Positions 21,880 to 34,552 are shown, counted from the first letter of the stretch. The stretch is 64,000 nucleotides of DNA from Echinometra lucunter (GCA_029962745.1 CM057166.1:633714-697713), one strand, 5' to 3'. A program made the numbers and translations. Notes: a model not told the origin generated them from the sequence alone.

Positions 21880-22330
21880 AAATTATAAAGAAAATAGCTT
21901 TGCAGCCTTACTTTGGAGCCATATCAGAGACCTGGGGAAAACTAACTGGGCTCCAATCAGACTTGGCCTCTTCAAAGAGGACGCATTGATCACGATTTGT
22001 AATAAATGAGCTAATCCACAGTAAAACATTTTCACATATTATCCCAAAAGAGTGTAACTTCTGCATTAACAATGAATGGTAGACTTTGTCAAGCTTTTGA
22101 CCAATCTAAGAATATGCAATCAATACGGGGAGGGGAAGGTCGATCTAAAACTTTCGCCCAAGTATAATATAGCACTGAAGCTTGTGTAGTGCACGATCTT
22201 TTGGGTACGAATCCATGTTGGCTGTCAGGAATTAGTTCATTTTGGAGAGAAAATTCAAGTAATCTTTTCATGCGTGTGCGCCCCACGATTGTCTGTGACG
22301 TCAAATTCCTAGAGAGAAATTATGTACGGA
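21880..22330 (-). pseudogene. LINE reverse-transcriptase fragment (minus strand)
   Basis: The best frame (22304-22089) reads LTSQTIVGRTR, then LIPDSQHGFVPKRSCTTQAS, then DCIFLDWSKA, the early RT motifs of CR1/Jockey-like LINEs. One base is lost after DWSKA; the reading then continues in another frame as FDKVYHSLLMQKLHSFGI and decays. It lies tail-to-head opposite the plus-strand LINE that follows. Confidence 0.8.
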
Positions 22331-22369
22331 AAAATTGCCGCTCCTACATTTCAAATGTTTTATCCGCAT

Positions 22370-23900
22370 CTTACAAGACAATTACCTAATAATACTAATT
22401 GCCAAGGAGGCAATTCTACGTTTACTAGATTGTAAAGCACCGTTTGATAGGATTATACTTGAAACATTCCTATCCCATTTGCATTAAAGATATATGGTAT
22501 ATGTGGTGTTGCTCTAGAACTGATAAAGTCATATCTTCAGAAGAGGACACACAAGATGGTAGATGGAAATTCCATGTCGGGTTCTAAGTTATCTTCTTAT
22601 GCAAGGGTCAGTATATTCAGCCCAGTAGCCTTCAGTCTGTATGTTGCCCGGGCCCCCCATATATCATTCGTAAACACAAGCTAAATGGTATGATGTATGC
22701 CGATGATAACCAAGTTTATATACTAAAGGGTCATCAGAATGAATCAATCTTGTAACTCCAGGCTTGTGAGGCAGATATCAAGAATTGGTATGTTCATAAT
22801 GGTCTTAACCTCAATGAGGATAAAACTATGGTCCTTCTTTTCACATTAAATTGAGGCAATGTGAACGGATGATACTATTTCATTGATTTGGTAACACAAT
22901 AATACATACTGCTGACTCTACTCGAAACCCTGTTGTGAAACTGGATGAGTATTTGACACTGTCAGCTCATGTGAATCATATCTGCAAGGCAGCATCATTT
23001 TCTTTGAACAAGATTGGGACAATTCGTCCATTTCTTTCAAAGAAATCCACAGAGAGACTTGTCCATGCTCACGTAATTTCCCGCCTCGACTTCTGTAATG
23101 GTATTCTGTGTTGTTCAGAAAGTGCAAAGAATCCAAAAGTCTGCAAACTCGCACTCATGATCATATTAGTCCGGTCTTAAAACAACTACACTGGCTTCCA
23201 ATAAAACAGCGTATCGATTTCAAGATTTTGACATTGGTGTTCTTGTGCATGCAAGGATTAGGTCCTGTTTATTTGCAACAATTGATAAGAAAATATTGTC
23301 CTGTAAGAGACCTTCGTTCTAGGTCAAAATCTCTATTGGTTTCTCCCACAATATCTACAAATTCTATGGTGCAAGATCTTTTCAACTGGCAACCGCAGAG
23401 TTGTGGAATAAATTAAATTATAATCTTAAACAGGTCGATACGGTAGACAATTTCAAGAGTCTCGTGAACATGTTGAAGACGCATTTCTTTCATTTGTTAA
23501 AATTAATTATGTCAAAGGTGGCCCTGAAGTACGCTCGACAACAGGTCATGTGCGACGTGAATTTCGCGTCCCAGTCGCAAAATTCGCGACCCGTGACGAG
23601 AACTTCGTGTCCCAGTCACTAAATTCGCCATCCGTGACGCGAAATTTATGACCCGGGACGCGAAATTCATAACCCGGATGCGAAATTTATGACCCGGGAT
23701 GCGAAATTTATGACCCGGGACGCGAAATTCGCGACTGGGATGCAAATTTGGCCGCGAAATTCACGTCGTACATGACCTGTTGTCGAGCGTACTTCAGGGC
23801 CACTCTGTTATTCCCCATATTTCTTCTGAGGGCATAGGAAATTAATTTTTTTTTTTTTTATATGCGCTTTGCAAGAATTGTTCATTATTATTATTATCCC
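22370..23900 (+). pseudogene. CR1/L2-like LINE 3' half, split by a MITE
   Basis: Starts in the RT domain (EAILRLLDCKAPFDRIILET, aligning with LLDLSAAFDTIDHE) and passes stops and frameshifts. It is then better preserved: STRNPVVKLDEYLTLSAHVN, HICKAASFSLNKIGTIR, RLVHAHVISRLDFCNGI, HISPVLKQLHWLPIKQRIDF, FKSLVNMLKTHFF. This is the classic C-terminus of CR1/L2-type RTs. The fold-back MITE at 23518-23803 interrupts the 3' end; beyond it the tail 'tatgcgctttgcaag' and (ATT)n follow. Not functional. Confidence 0.82.
23518..23803. mobile_element. Fold-back MITE, copy 1 (GTGGCCCTGAAGTA ends)
   Basis: Ends 'gtggccctgaagtacgctcg' and its inverse, with arms of about 50 bp running through 'aacaggtcatgtgcgacgtg'. 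The centre is tandem and inverted short units around 'gacccgggacgcgaaattca'. A second copy is at 50687-51006. Inserted in the LINE above; target duplication not evident. Confidence 0.85.
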
Positions 23901-24747
23901 TAGTAACCCCCTTGGCTAAACTAATGAGGCTGAAAGACTTCATCAACTCAGGAAATTATTATATATTTAAAAAAAGCCGGTACTGACGAAAGTACAATCC
24001 ATCGTATGTTTTGAGAGTAATTATCGTAATACGAATGATAATAACCTAGAGTATTCAAGTAGATGAATTGCTAATTCTTGCCGCCTTTGAAGAAAACGAA
24101 ACAATGGAAGAGGAAAGAATATTGCACTGAAGATTCTTCTTCGAGTTGAGTACAGAATGCCTTTGGCGTATTGTCGTACTTGTGCATGTCAAGTGCCTTG
24201 ATGAATAGTGCAAGTAAACTCACTACAAATTTTACACTACTTTTGAAGATTGATTCATTTGTTGATATCCGGTCGTGAAAGTTGCCTTTGTAGTAGATTT
24301 TTGGGTGACTTCGATTAATAATCATTTCTACTGGCCATGGAAATGAGAATGAGATCACCGTTTACGTAAAATGTCTTGCTGGTACATCGCAAAGGCGGTT
24401 GAGATTGCCTTAGGTGGAGTTTCTTGTAAGAAGGCTTACCGGCGTTCGTGTTTATAACACCTCATCCACTCACAGAATTGACAGAATTCGAATAGAACCC
24501 AGAGAATAGTAGTGAAACTGGATAACATTTCTTGAACGATAAAGTAAGCTTGCTTGAAACGGCTAATGGGACATCCAGGGTGGCTTTTCTATCAGAGGAC
24601 AAAAAAATATTGTCTTGTCATGTGAAAGGAGATACCCAGCAGCACTTGTCGGATTTCAATCCATACCCAGACCCATCTTCTCTAGGTATGTTGGCTTATT
24701 CCAAAAGATTTCCCACTTTTGAACTCGTTCTTTAGCACCTCGTCACG
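23900..24747. other. Upstream region of the intronless GPCR
   Basis: No repeat or exon is recognised. A 67-codon open frame (24532-24735) ends 12 bp before the GPCR ATG; it has no recognisable domain and is at most an upstream ORF. Promoter elements cannot be identified with confidence. Confidence 0.4.
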
Positions 24748-25707
24748 ATGTATTACTTACAGAGCAACGCAACCTCAATGGACGATGCTATATCATTAAT
24801 GTCAGGCTGTATCCTTTTTGTAATGACACCAATAGGTATCACAGGAAACACTCTTGTCATCTTGTCAGTGATCTTCTCAAACAAACTCCGAACTAAGACA
24901 AATGCCTTTACTGTGAGTTTAGCTGCGACGGATCTTCTAAACTGTGCTACTTTTCCGGTAGAGGCACTCTCACTTCTTGGTCTCTACGCTCCTCCATCGG
25001 TTCAGTGGTTATGCGCGGGTGCAGGAGCTATCACAACGACCACGATCTTGGCAAGTATGAATATCTTAGTCCTCATTGCTCTGAACAGGTGGGCCAAAAT
25101 TAAACTACCGAATACAAAGTATAGTCAGTGGTATAACAGAAGAAACATAGTCCTGATGATCATACTGGCTTGGATTCATCCGTTGTGTGTTACACTCGTG
25201 CCTCAGTTTTCAGGAATCGCTAATCTTGGTTACTCGCAGTACTACAAGATTTGTACGTGGACGGATGACCCAGTCGGCGATTACTACATCGGACTTACTA
25301 TGGGTATTCCAATGATCATCGCATCCGTCATCGTCATTTGCGCGTACACCAGCATCGGCTTACGCATTCGGAAGAGGAATCGTCAGGTCCGCGTGGCAAT
25401 CAGAGCCGGCCGGGAAACCAGGGTCACACAAACCCTGGCGATTGTGGTAGTTCTATTCTTCTTTTCCTTCATGACGTATGTTGTTTGTAGTGCCATCGAA
25501 GCAGAAAAGATTTATTTCATCTGTGGTGCAACCCTGATCCTTGCAAACTCCATCATCAACCCATTCGTCTATGCATTCCGACATCCAGTCTTCAGTACGA
25601 CTCTTAGATGTATCTTGAGATGTCGGTTGAGAAGTGTGCCCAAACCTTCTCGTGAGCTCAGATTTCTTTTACGCCGTCGAGAGATTGGCATAAGTGATTT
25701 TATATGA
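24748..25707 (+). CDS. Class A (rhodopsin-family) GPCR, intronless
   Basis: A 319-residue seven-transmembrane receptor of the plasma membrane; ligand unknown. Visible landmarks: N-glycosylation site N7-A-T; TM1 with G33-N34; TM2 SLAATDLL with D62 (2.50); cysteines C89 and C169 positioned for the TM3-ECL2 disulphide; N113-R114-W115 where DRY is usual; TM7 N271-P-F-V-Y275; basic helix 8 region and C-tail. TM6 lacks the CWxP motif (FFFSFMTYVV). ATG 24748 has A at -3; M11 (24778) is an alternative. The NRW variant resembles the NRY of melatonin, Moody and Tre1-like receptors, but assignment is uncertain. Single-exon orphan GPCRs are strongly expanded in echinoderms (general knowledge). A shared LINE-rich region lies upstream. 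Confidence 0.9.
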   Translation: MYYLQSNATSMDDAISLMSGCILFVMTPIGITGNTLVILSVIFSNKLRTKTNAFTVSLAATDLLNCATFPVEALSLLGLYAPPSVQWLCAGAGAITTTTILASMNILVLIALNRWAKIKLPNTKYSQWYNRRNIVLMIILAWIHPLCVTLVPQFSGIANLGYSQYYKICTWTDDPVGDYYIGLTMGIPMIIASVIVICAYTSIGLRIRKRNRQVRVAIRAGRETRVTQTLAIVVVLFFFSFMTYVVCSAIEAEKIYFICGATLILANSIINPFVYAFRHPVFSTTLRCILRCRLRSVPKPSRELRFLLRRREIGISDFI

Positions 25708-25709
25708 TC

Positions 25710-27280
25710 AAGAGCTAACCAACCAACGCCCCTCCCTCCCACCCCCTTCACACACACAAAGGAAGGAGGGGCGGCACAGAACTTGTTGGCTCCTGAGCGC
25801 TAATGACCTATCCCGAGTCATGTAAGGTTTAATTGTCTGATATAAAGCCGTCCTTGTTCAACATTTCCCCATTATAGAAATAGGCCTACCAGCTACAGCC
25901 CAATAAATTTTTTTATCGCGAACCTTCTAAAAAAAAGAAGCTAGCTGCGGGTTTTAGAGACCTACATACGTGGGGAACGATATGTCAGTCTTGAAGATCT
26001 TCTGACAACAATTCAGGTTCATTAGATCAACATTATCGGTCTCGTTGAGATTGGTCTAGAGAAAAACAGGGAGAGAGAATGAGAAAGAGAGAGAAAGGGG
26101 GGGGGGTGAGAAGACTAAATGAAGCGTAAGAGTAATGTGTCGTTTTTAATTTGGGTCGTTTACATGCTTCCGCCCACTGTAGGCATGGTAGGTGGTGCCT
26201 TAGGTATGACACAGGGGCTATCCGTGTGTCCTTTCCGCGTTTTTTGTTAACGCGATTTCTTAAGGTCCGTTTGAGGTTGTGACTTCAGACTTGTTGTGAG
26301 TTTGCATCATAATAGGAAGACGATTGATTAGAATTTGGTGCATTTAGGACAAAAATCAAAATTAGAGATGTCTTTTTTCTTCTTTTTTTTCAGGCTTTAG
26401 CCTCGCTAACACAATATCTCCAGAACCAAACTTGGTGCGAGTATGAATTATTCAGATGGGCAGATCTGATTCAGATTTGATCGCGGGGTAGGGGGGCAAC
26501 CGCCCCGTAATAATTTTTCCAGTGATTAAAGAAGAAGAAAAAGAAGAAGAAGAAGAAGAAAAAGAAAGAAGACGAGTATGGGAGAAGAGAGGGCAGGGTC
26601 ATGCAACTATATTATGGCCCGATTTGTTCATTTAAAACGTAAACTCACCTGTAGGCCAAGGTTGAAAATAAGACGTGCGACGTTGCCATTAACGCGTCAT
26701 CTTGCCCCCTATCACAATGACCTAGCTCCGCCCCTGTGACAACTAATGAGAAGAAGCTAATGATAATCTCTCGAGTCTCTTTTAAGCTAGTTTTGTGATC
26801 ATATTCGGTTATAAGTTACATGATTTGATATGGATTCTTCGTATAATTTTTCTAGCAAAAAAAAAATCCCTGTTTTAAAAACTATGAAACCTTTTGTTTG
26901 TTCAGAAGTTATAAAAGATTTTTTTTTTCTTTCATTCTTCGTTAATTCAATCAAGAGTTCAGTACTTTTCGATGACTACGTCAAAAGGAGGAGTAATGTA
27001 ATGATCAGTGATTATTGATTCGATTTCTATATTTTACCAATGCAGAATATGGTTTCTTTTAAATTGTATATAATGTGAATCCATGTGAAAATCCTAAACA
27101 CAACAGACGAAGTAAGTATTCATTACATTATCACTGGAAACCAGTCAAAGTCTTTTACTTTTCGTGCGTTTTGTTGCCTTTTCACTCTTTTTATTATTTA
27201 ATTTCTTTGCTTCTTGTTCATTCACGAAGTATTCTCTGATGAATTTCTTGATTTTCTATCTCTATCTCTCTATACATTTT
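25710..27280. other. Intergenic, repeat-derived, no gene seen
   Basis: Short GA-rich stretches (about 26068-26105 and 26528-26575) and poly-G/C pieces are present. 'cctagctccgcccctg' at about 26721 looks like the end of a hAT-type terminus, but no matching partner was found. Confidence 0.4.
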
Positions 27281-27289
27281 CTTAAGCGC

Positions 27290-27458
<169 letters not shown>

Positions 27459-28204
27459 GAATGCATACAAAATAGAATTAAATACGGCCTTCAGCACAAT
27501 TTGTAACCCGAGCTGCAACAATAAAACACAGATATACCAAATTTTATTAAAGAGTAATGTTTGTTTTCGCTCATGCTTGTTCGCTTAATTGTTCCTATTC
27601 CAGCCTCCAACAATAAAACCTATGTTTATCGCATTAAAAAGAAAAAAGAAAAACTAGTGTCGGGTTTACAAACATGTTAAGATGGATGAGAAAGCAACCT
27701 AGAACATAATGTTCTGAAATTTATGCCTTTTCACCAACAAAAATTTATGAATACTAGCATAAATGACTTCCATCAAAGACGCTATCATAATCACGGTGAG
27801 GAAATTAGATCTTCACACTTTTGAGACACCTAAGATTATTATGAAAACAAAAAAAAATTGGCACGCTCATTTTACTGGCATTTGCGGCAGGGGGCACCTT
27901 GCCCCCTACTTATGGAATTTTAAAAATGCGTAAATTTCTGGCAAATTTCGGCAAAAATCTCAGTAAATTCGGTCAAAATTCTACAAAATCCGGTATTAAA
28001 ATACATGACACTAAGAAAAAATTGAGAAATTTAAATTGAAAAAGAAAGAAAATCATGTTCATACACGACTTAATTATCAGGAATCAATACTTTTTTTTTG
28101 GGTATGTTTCACTTTCTGTGTATTATTTCAGTAACTATTATTATTAAGGGGAATCAAAGGACACATCTGTTGATATTATAATCTTGGATAGCTCTGTAGC
28201 GCAT

Positions 28205-28260
28205 ACAGCAGTTTTAATTGATTATGCGCTATACAAGTGACAGCTATAATTATCATTTGG
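28205..28260 (+). repeat. Retroposon tail fragment
   Basis: 'gattatgcgctatacaagtg' followed by 'ataattatcatt', the same tail type as at 27.3 kb. Confidence 0.45.
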
Positions 28261-28630
28261 GGCCATAGATTCTGTCTGAATTTTACTCGCAGACCGTTGT
28301 AGATTGCCATTTTAGGTTCGCCTTTTCAGTACGAAATACGGCAAGATATTGGATTTATTATTCGTGAAAATGCATAGGCCTACTTATACTCACCCGAACC
28401 TTTGGTTATAACCCCCAAATTTCCAGAAGATCTTACTGTGGGAGAGCAACCTCTTATACCCTTCCCAGTTTGTATTTAATATTGAATAATATATCATAGA
28501 ACTTCACAAAACGTTATCTTTGAAAAAAAAAAGCAATCACAGATTTTTTCTCCCAAATTTGATGGAAATATTCAACAGTACAAAGCACCATCAAACACCG
28601 ATTTTAAACACTCAACTTTTAAAACAAAAA

Positions 28631-29031
28631 GGGAGCGAGATGGCTCAGTCGGTAAAGCGTCTGCCGTCGAACCAAAGATTGTGAGTTCGAGTACAGCCCA
28701 GGTGAATGGCTGAAGCCTATGTTGTGTGTTATCATGCCCCATAGTCGTGCCCCTTCCCTGTTTCATAGACGCAGGCTATGCTACAGTGGAAAACAATGCA
28801 CTCCGCCCCTCGAATAGGACGTTAATGGAGGTCCCGTATAAAGGAGAGTCACCACCTTTGCACATTAAAGATCCCACTGCACTATTATAAGAGTAGGGGG
28901 AAGCCCCGGACCGGGTGTATGTGGTCCATCTGCACGCCCCCAATCAGTTATATCGGGAGGAGAGACCTGATGGTACAGTGATTCAGTTCGCTTTTTGCTT
29001 CCCAGGCACAGGTGACGCCAAACAAATAATG

Positions 29032-29112
<81 letters not shown>

Positions 29113-29114
29113 TT
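28631..29114 (+). mobile_element. tRNA-derived SINE with (AAT)n tail
   Basis: The head (28631-28704) has a box A-like TGGCTCAGTCGG and a box B-like GAGTTCGAGTAC. A 330-bp unrelated body (including 'cattaaagatcccactgcac') and an AAT-repeat tail (29034-29114) follow. It is a SINE, not a working tRNA, since the cloverleaf is not closed by an acceptor stem. Confidence 0.8.
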
Positions 29115-29137
29115 TTGAAATGTAACACCGGGGTATA

Positions 29138-29167
29138 TCTCTCCCCCCCCCCCCCCCCCCCCCCCCC
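29138..29167. repeat. Poly-C tract
   Basis: C-run directly downstream of the SINE tail. Confidence 0.8.
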
Positions 29168-29484
29168 GTGCTGAAGGGTGTAGAAAAATTCAACTGCAAT
29201 CATATATTTTTTCATGTGGTGTGGTGAATTTTAACATTATAATGCTCCAAAATACCTCTATTTATAACCAGATTTCCAAAAGGTTCTTACCGTGGGAAGT
29301 AGATACCCCCTCCTCCGGATACTTATTATATCCACATCCACATCCACATCCCCCCACGTCCTCCCTTGGTCGAAATCGTAGAGTATCTGGGAGTTGTAAC
29401 TGTTTAGGGGAATAGTTGACCTACATGCCATGGGTTAGAGTATTTTGGTTTTTGTCCAATTGATTATTACCTTAAATTATTGTC

Positions 29485-29785
29485 CGGGGTAGTTATCTGG
29501 GCGGTAGTTACCTTTAATAGGTGGTAGTTGTCAAGGAGATGTCCTAGAGGGTGGTTGCCCTAGGAGGTAGTTGTCCGGGGATAGTTGTCCTAGAGGGTAG
29601 TTGCCCTAGGGATGATTAGCTGGGGGTAATCATCCTATAGGGTATCTGTCCCGGGGGGTATTCGTCCTAGAGGGTGGTAGCCCTAGGGGGGTAGTTGTCC
29701 TAGGGGGTAGTTGTCGTAGAGGGTAGTTATCCTATGGGTGGTTATCCGGGGGTGGATATCCAGGGGGTAGGTGTCCGGATACGGT
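29485..29785. repeat. Degenerate 'GTAGTTGTCCTAG' minisatellite
   Basis: About 15 imperfect units of 15-20 bp of the type 'gggtagttgtcctagag' in tandem. Related units recur at 30925-31150 and, inverted ('ccagacaaccactccgga'), at about 30750-30770. Confidence 0.75.
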
Positions 29786-29897
29786 TATTAACAAGTATGC
29801 TTACTGTACACAAGGTTTCATCATGGTCATGTCGATTTTTTCATCATGTTGCTTGTCGGTATGATTTATTTGATGATTTGTCCCTCTATATTCGATT

Positions 29898-29961
29898 AAT
29901 AATGATAATAATAATAATAATAATAATAATGATTATAATAATAATAATGATAATAATAATG

Positions 29962-29995
<34 letters not shown>

Positions 29996-30030
29996 TAATA
30001 ATAATAATAATAATAACAATAATAATTACA
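29898..30030. repeat. (AAT)n/(AATG) tract
   Basis: Interrupted AAT microsatellite. Confidence 0.9.
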
Positions 30031-30837
30031 TTACATTCCTTTCTTTAAATAAATTGATTACTCGTATTGTGTTGTATATCTGTACAATTATATTTATATG
30101 ATTTTTTTTTAAAGATTTGTAAATACATGTATATTTATTTTTGTTTTTATTGTAAACTACACACAATTCAGCCTTCCAGCTGCGATGTGTTGATCACAAT
30201 AAACCGTTTTCAATTCCATTCAATTCAATAAACGATTACTATTCTTAGAAACACTTTACGCTAATCGTGCTAATAGTATTATTAAGTGAACGTAACAACG
30301 GTGTGTTCGTCGTTAAACCTTTGAAGAAAAAAAAACCCAATTGTACTACATGGTACTATCATGGTACTTTGATAGTACCTTCCATGATAAGATGGAACGT
30401 GGCCCTGGGTACCATGGTACTTTTGTTTGTTTGTTTGGGGTTTTTTTTTCTTTACTATGGTAGGACCCTTTCTGAAGAGTTCCGATCGATCCAAATTGAC
30501 GGCGATTTCACTTTGATTGATATGAATCACAACACTGTGTATAAGATAAAGCCAATATTTTCGGTTGATCAGGAAGATTTTGATTGATGACAACTCTTAA
30601 CCGATAGTTGTAGTCCGTGTTAAAGCTAAAATTGTTAAGCTATAGTTAGCCATTTCTATGAGAGTATGTGAAGTGTGAGTGTGCGTTTTATGTGCTCCTG
30701 CAAAATACCCTTTTTGCTAATTCAACAAACGCCTTCGGACAAAGTCCCCACCCCAGACAACCACTCCGGACTACCTTCCCCGTCTAATCAAATACTGGAA
30801 AACTATACTACCTAGGGTGATTACTCATTTGTTTAAT

Positions 30838-30853
30838 TATATATATATATGGG

Positions 30854-30901
<48 letters not shown>
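30838..30901. repeat. (TA)n tract
   Basis: TA dinucleotide run with minor interruptions. Confidence 0.9.
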
Positions 30902-30903
<2 letters not shown>

Positions 30904-30924
30904 ATAGTTTGTGGATTATGCTGG

Positions 30925-31150
30925 GTAGTCAAAGTTATTATCCGGGTAATGTGTCTAAGTCGTCGTCATAGGATTAGTTGTCCGGCGTATTTGTCCTTAG
31001 TAGTCATCATAGTTGTCTGAGAGTAGATGCCCGGGTAAGTCGCCAAAGGGGAATTCGGGATATGGGTATTGGGTATGTGTCATAGCCACAAATTGTCCGG
31101 GAGTAGATCTTCGGGGGTTCGTTATAGGATAAAAAATTGTCCAGGGGATG
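30925..31150. repeat. Second block of the GTAGTTGTCC minisatellite
   Basis: Degenerate units such as 'ttgtccggcgtatttgtcc' and 'ttgtccgggagtagat', like those at 29.5-29.8 kb. The blocks are separated by the AAT and TA tracts and a non-repetitive kilobase. Confidence 0.6.
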
Positions 31151-31991
31151 CTAGTCAAAGTGATAACCTAGAACTGTCCTTACTGATAGGAAAATAATCC
31201 CCAAAGCATATGCAATAGTATTGTTGGGAGCTCTGTTACACGACAGTGCAGTAGAATATATTGATACCATAGCTGCCCTATATGAATTTACCTAATTATT
31301 ATTGTTAATTATCGTGTTTTCTCCTCTAGCAGATAATCATCGTAATTTTTATGATTATTCCGAAGAATAGGGATGAACTAAATCCCCTCATCCCCTCGTA
31401 TCTTGTGATGCATGCTGCTGTGGCTAGGCACAGAGAGCAGAGAAGACAATTTTTAGGGGGCATTTATTTCTCAAGGTCCAAGGCAATTAGCTCAATGACC
31501 ATCTTAATCAATTAGTTTAATTAGTAAATCGTGAACGATAGGGCAGCTATGACATGTTGAGGACGTAATTATGAAATGAACAATGGATTTATACCACGAG
31601 GTCTATATTTTTGTGGATAGTTCATCAGCAATTTACATTATTACAAAAATATGATATAAAGGTAATATGCCTGGACAATGTATGAGAACCGGGTTCATCA
31701 AAACACTTCGGTTGCATGGAAAAACTCAAGTGGAATAAGATTGTGTATAGACACTGATAGAGTGTGAGAGGAATGGGATGAAATCTATAGAAAGATTTCA
31801 TTCTAAATATACATTTTAAATTCAGATTTTCCTTCTAACGACCACATGTTGATAGAAAGCATTTTGTCAATATTTCACGCAAGCTCCTCACCACATGATG
31901 TAAGAACCTTTACCTGTGTTTTCTATGGTGATTACAAAATTACACTAAGAACTAAAAAAAGTTCCTTTAAACTAGAAAGATTCAATAACAT

Positions 31992-32099
31992 TGTCTTCAT
32001 CATCATTATTACTACCATCATCATAATCACCATCATAATCATCATCATCGTCATCATCACCATCGTCATCATCATCATCATCATAGTCATCACCATCAT

Positions 32100-32130
<31 letters not shown>

Positions 32131-32585
32131 CTATTCATCGTCATCACCATCACTAATCATCGTCATCACCATCACTAATCATCGTCACCATCGTCATCAT
32201 CATCACCATTGTTATCTCCATCAATGTCATGTCTTCATTACAGTCATCAATTTCTTCGTCACAACCACAACCACCACCACCACCACCACCACCACCACCA
32301 CCACCATCATCATCACTATCATCCTAATCACCATTCCATCATTATCATCACTACCATCATCATGATCACCATTACATTATAATCACCACCACCTTCATCA
32401 TCATCATCATACTGATTATTATCAATATCAACATCATCACCATCATCATCCCCATCACCATCATCTTCCTCATTATCGTGATCATCATAATAACCATCAT
32501 TATTATCGTCATTGGCACTGTTATTATCAATATCATCATCATCATCATCATCACCACCACCACCACCACCACCACCATCATCATC
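31992..32585. repeat. (ATC/CAT)n and (CAC)n compound microsatellite
   Basis: Nearly 600 bp of trinucleotide repeats, with CAC runs near 32268-32305 and 32550-32578. Asp-, Met- and Ile-rich ORFs on both strands are by-products. Confidence 0.95.
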
Positions 32586-33179
32586 ACCCTTATCCCCCTC
32601 CTTCTCCTGCAATATCATCACACATTGTCGACAACAGTCAAAACAATCAGTCAGTTCTGAAGCCGTGGCATAAAAAATTATCAATCATATATTGGTTCTT
32701 TGTAAACAACACAGCAGACACAAATATTAACCCATAGCACTATTCTACAGTATGCACATAACATTTACTCTTCTTTTCTTATTGAAATGACAGCGTAAAA
32801 ATAAAAAGGTTAAAAGCTCACGAAGTATGACACATAATCGCTTCTAGAAAGTCGTAAATATCATATACATTTTTCGAGGCTTTTTATCACGTTTATAAGA
32901 CGTTAGAAAGACCAGAATGTGTTGAAGTTCGACTATAGAATTTTGACAAATTAAACTCTGAAGGCATTAGAGAAGAATTAAACTCATGATAAATTATGAT
33001 GAATATATAGTAGAAAATTGAACGTTGCATTCTTACTGGTATATATGAATCGGTTCAGCATAATGAAGTTCAGGAAATTTATAATTCACTCAAAAAGGTT
33101 CATTACTCACGGATCTTCAGGAGTATGGTCGATATGCAGCGAAGCTTGCTTGTTATTATTTTGTACAATCAAAACTCAA

Positions 33180-33203
33180 AGAGAGAGAGAGAGAGAGAGA
33201 GAG
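33180..33203. repeat. (GA)n tract
   Basis: Pure GA dinucleotide run. Confidence 0.9.
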
Positions 33204-34206
33204 CGCCAATGAGCGCGGGACAGTCAAAATACATACAGCGATCGAAGAGAATACCTATATTTCTACATTAACTGGTGCATTGATGTTAATATTTGATTAT
33301 CTCCATTTCATTAATTCCTTTCAAAATCCAGGCACGTAGTCATATTACCTTTGGTTTTCTATACTGATATACTAATCTTACATTACAATAAAAGTAAAAT
33401 TCACAATTAATTTGGGCGTCGCAGTAGAACTGTTATACACTGACACATACAAGCTACTTTTTAAATATGAGGGAATAATTCTTGAAATAAACCCTATACA
33501 TGCATAGTCACATACATTCAGAGTATGCATTAAAATAAATTACTCACTTAGCTAATTTGTAATCTTCATCTATTATGAATTTAAAAAAAAACTATTAAAA
33601 AAAAACGGTATCCATTAGACTGGATATAAGAAATAAGCATGATTATCACGACCTGCAATAGTACCATTTGATTTGCTCTCTGGATTTCTGGTCTTTCTTT
33701 TTTGTTTCTTTTTCTTCTATATTTGCCCTTTCTGGTCTATTCTAAACTTTTCTTTCAAGGATTGTCACTTTCATCACCCTGTTGTTTTTTAGTCCTTAAA
33801 GTTACTATTTTTTGTATTCTGTTATATTTTAATATATTCATTTTTTTACATTATGTTTGACGGTAAATTAAATTAGTTTGAGCATTTGGCTGCTTTTTAA
33901 AACAAGTTTTTAGTCAACAAACCGAAAAATTCAGTTTAATATCAACATTACTCCTTACAAAATGCACTTGCAATTACTATGAAAATAAAAAGATGGGCGT
34001 TTTTAATCATGATTATCTCGGAATATAAGTGCATTTGGAGAGAAAGTGCACAAAGTAATGCTTGATTATTCATCACGCAGTGGGCACTTTGTGTGATCGA
34101 TGAGTGCAAAAATGAAAAGATAGCGAGAAATGTCCTAAATATCACGTATGTTGAAAAATTCAACTCACATTTGATAAGAAAAAAAAAAGGAGGAGACGCA
34201 TTGGTA

Positions 34207-34441
34207 CACTCAGAAAAACCTAAAAGGTTGAATCATTATCCAAAAGGGTGGAATAGTGACTACATTTTCAAAATGTTAGATGAAAACTTTGAACATGCTG
34301 GATTCAACACTATACAAGCTGGATTCTAATCTTGACAGTATTAATCCAGCATGTTGAAAGTGTTAATCTATAACATTTTGAAAATGTAGTCATTCCCCCA
34401 CCCTGTATAAATGGTGATTCAACATTTTAGTTTTTAGAGTG
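34207..34441. mobile_element. Palindromic MITE with TA target duplication
   Basis: Arms of about 97 bp: left CACTCAGAAAAACCTAAAAG, right complementary ending 'ttttagtttttagagtg'. TA lies on both sides (34205-34206, 34442-34443). The inner arms share 'actacattttcaaaatgtta' in inverted form. Tc1/mariner-like by target site. Confidence 0.82.
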
Positions 34442-34552
34442 TACCGATTACTTTCTATACCGGTATTTCCTGATCTTTCTTTGCTCCACTAGTAAACCGC
34501 TTGTACAAAAATCATGCGGCAAATACACATACCGGTACTTGTATTATTTTAA

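Noticed and set aside
26205..26726. hAT element suggested by 'cctagctccgcccctg'
   Set aside because: The only candidate partner (caggggctatccg at about 26212) lacks matching inner sequence and an 8-bp duplication.
28631..28704. Functional tRNA gene
   Set aside because: Boxes A and B are present but no proper acceptor stem or 3' terminator; it continues into a SINE body with an AAT tail.
31846..32684. Asp-, Ile- and Met-rich ORFs on both strands
   Set aside because: Products of the ATC/CAC trinucleotide tract.
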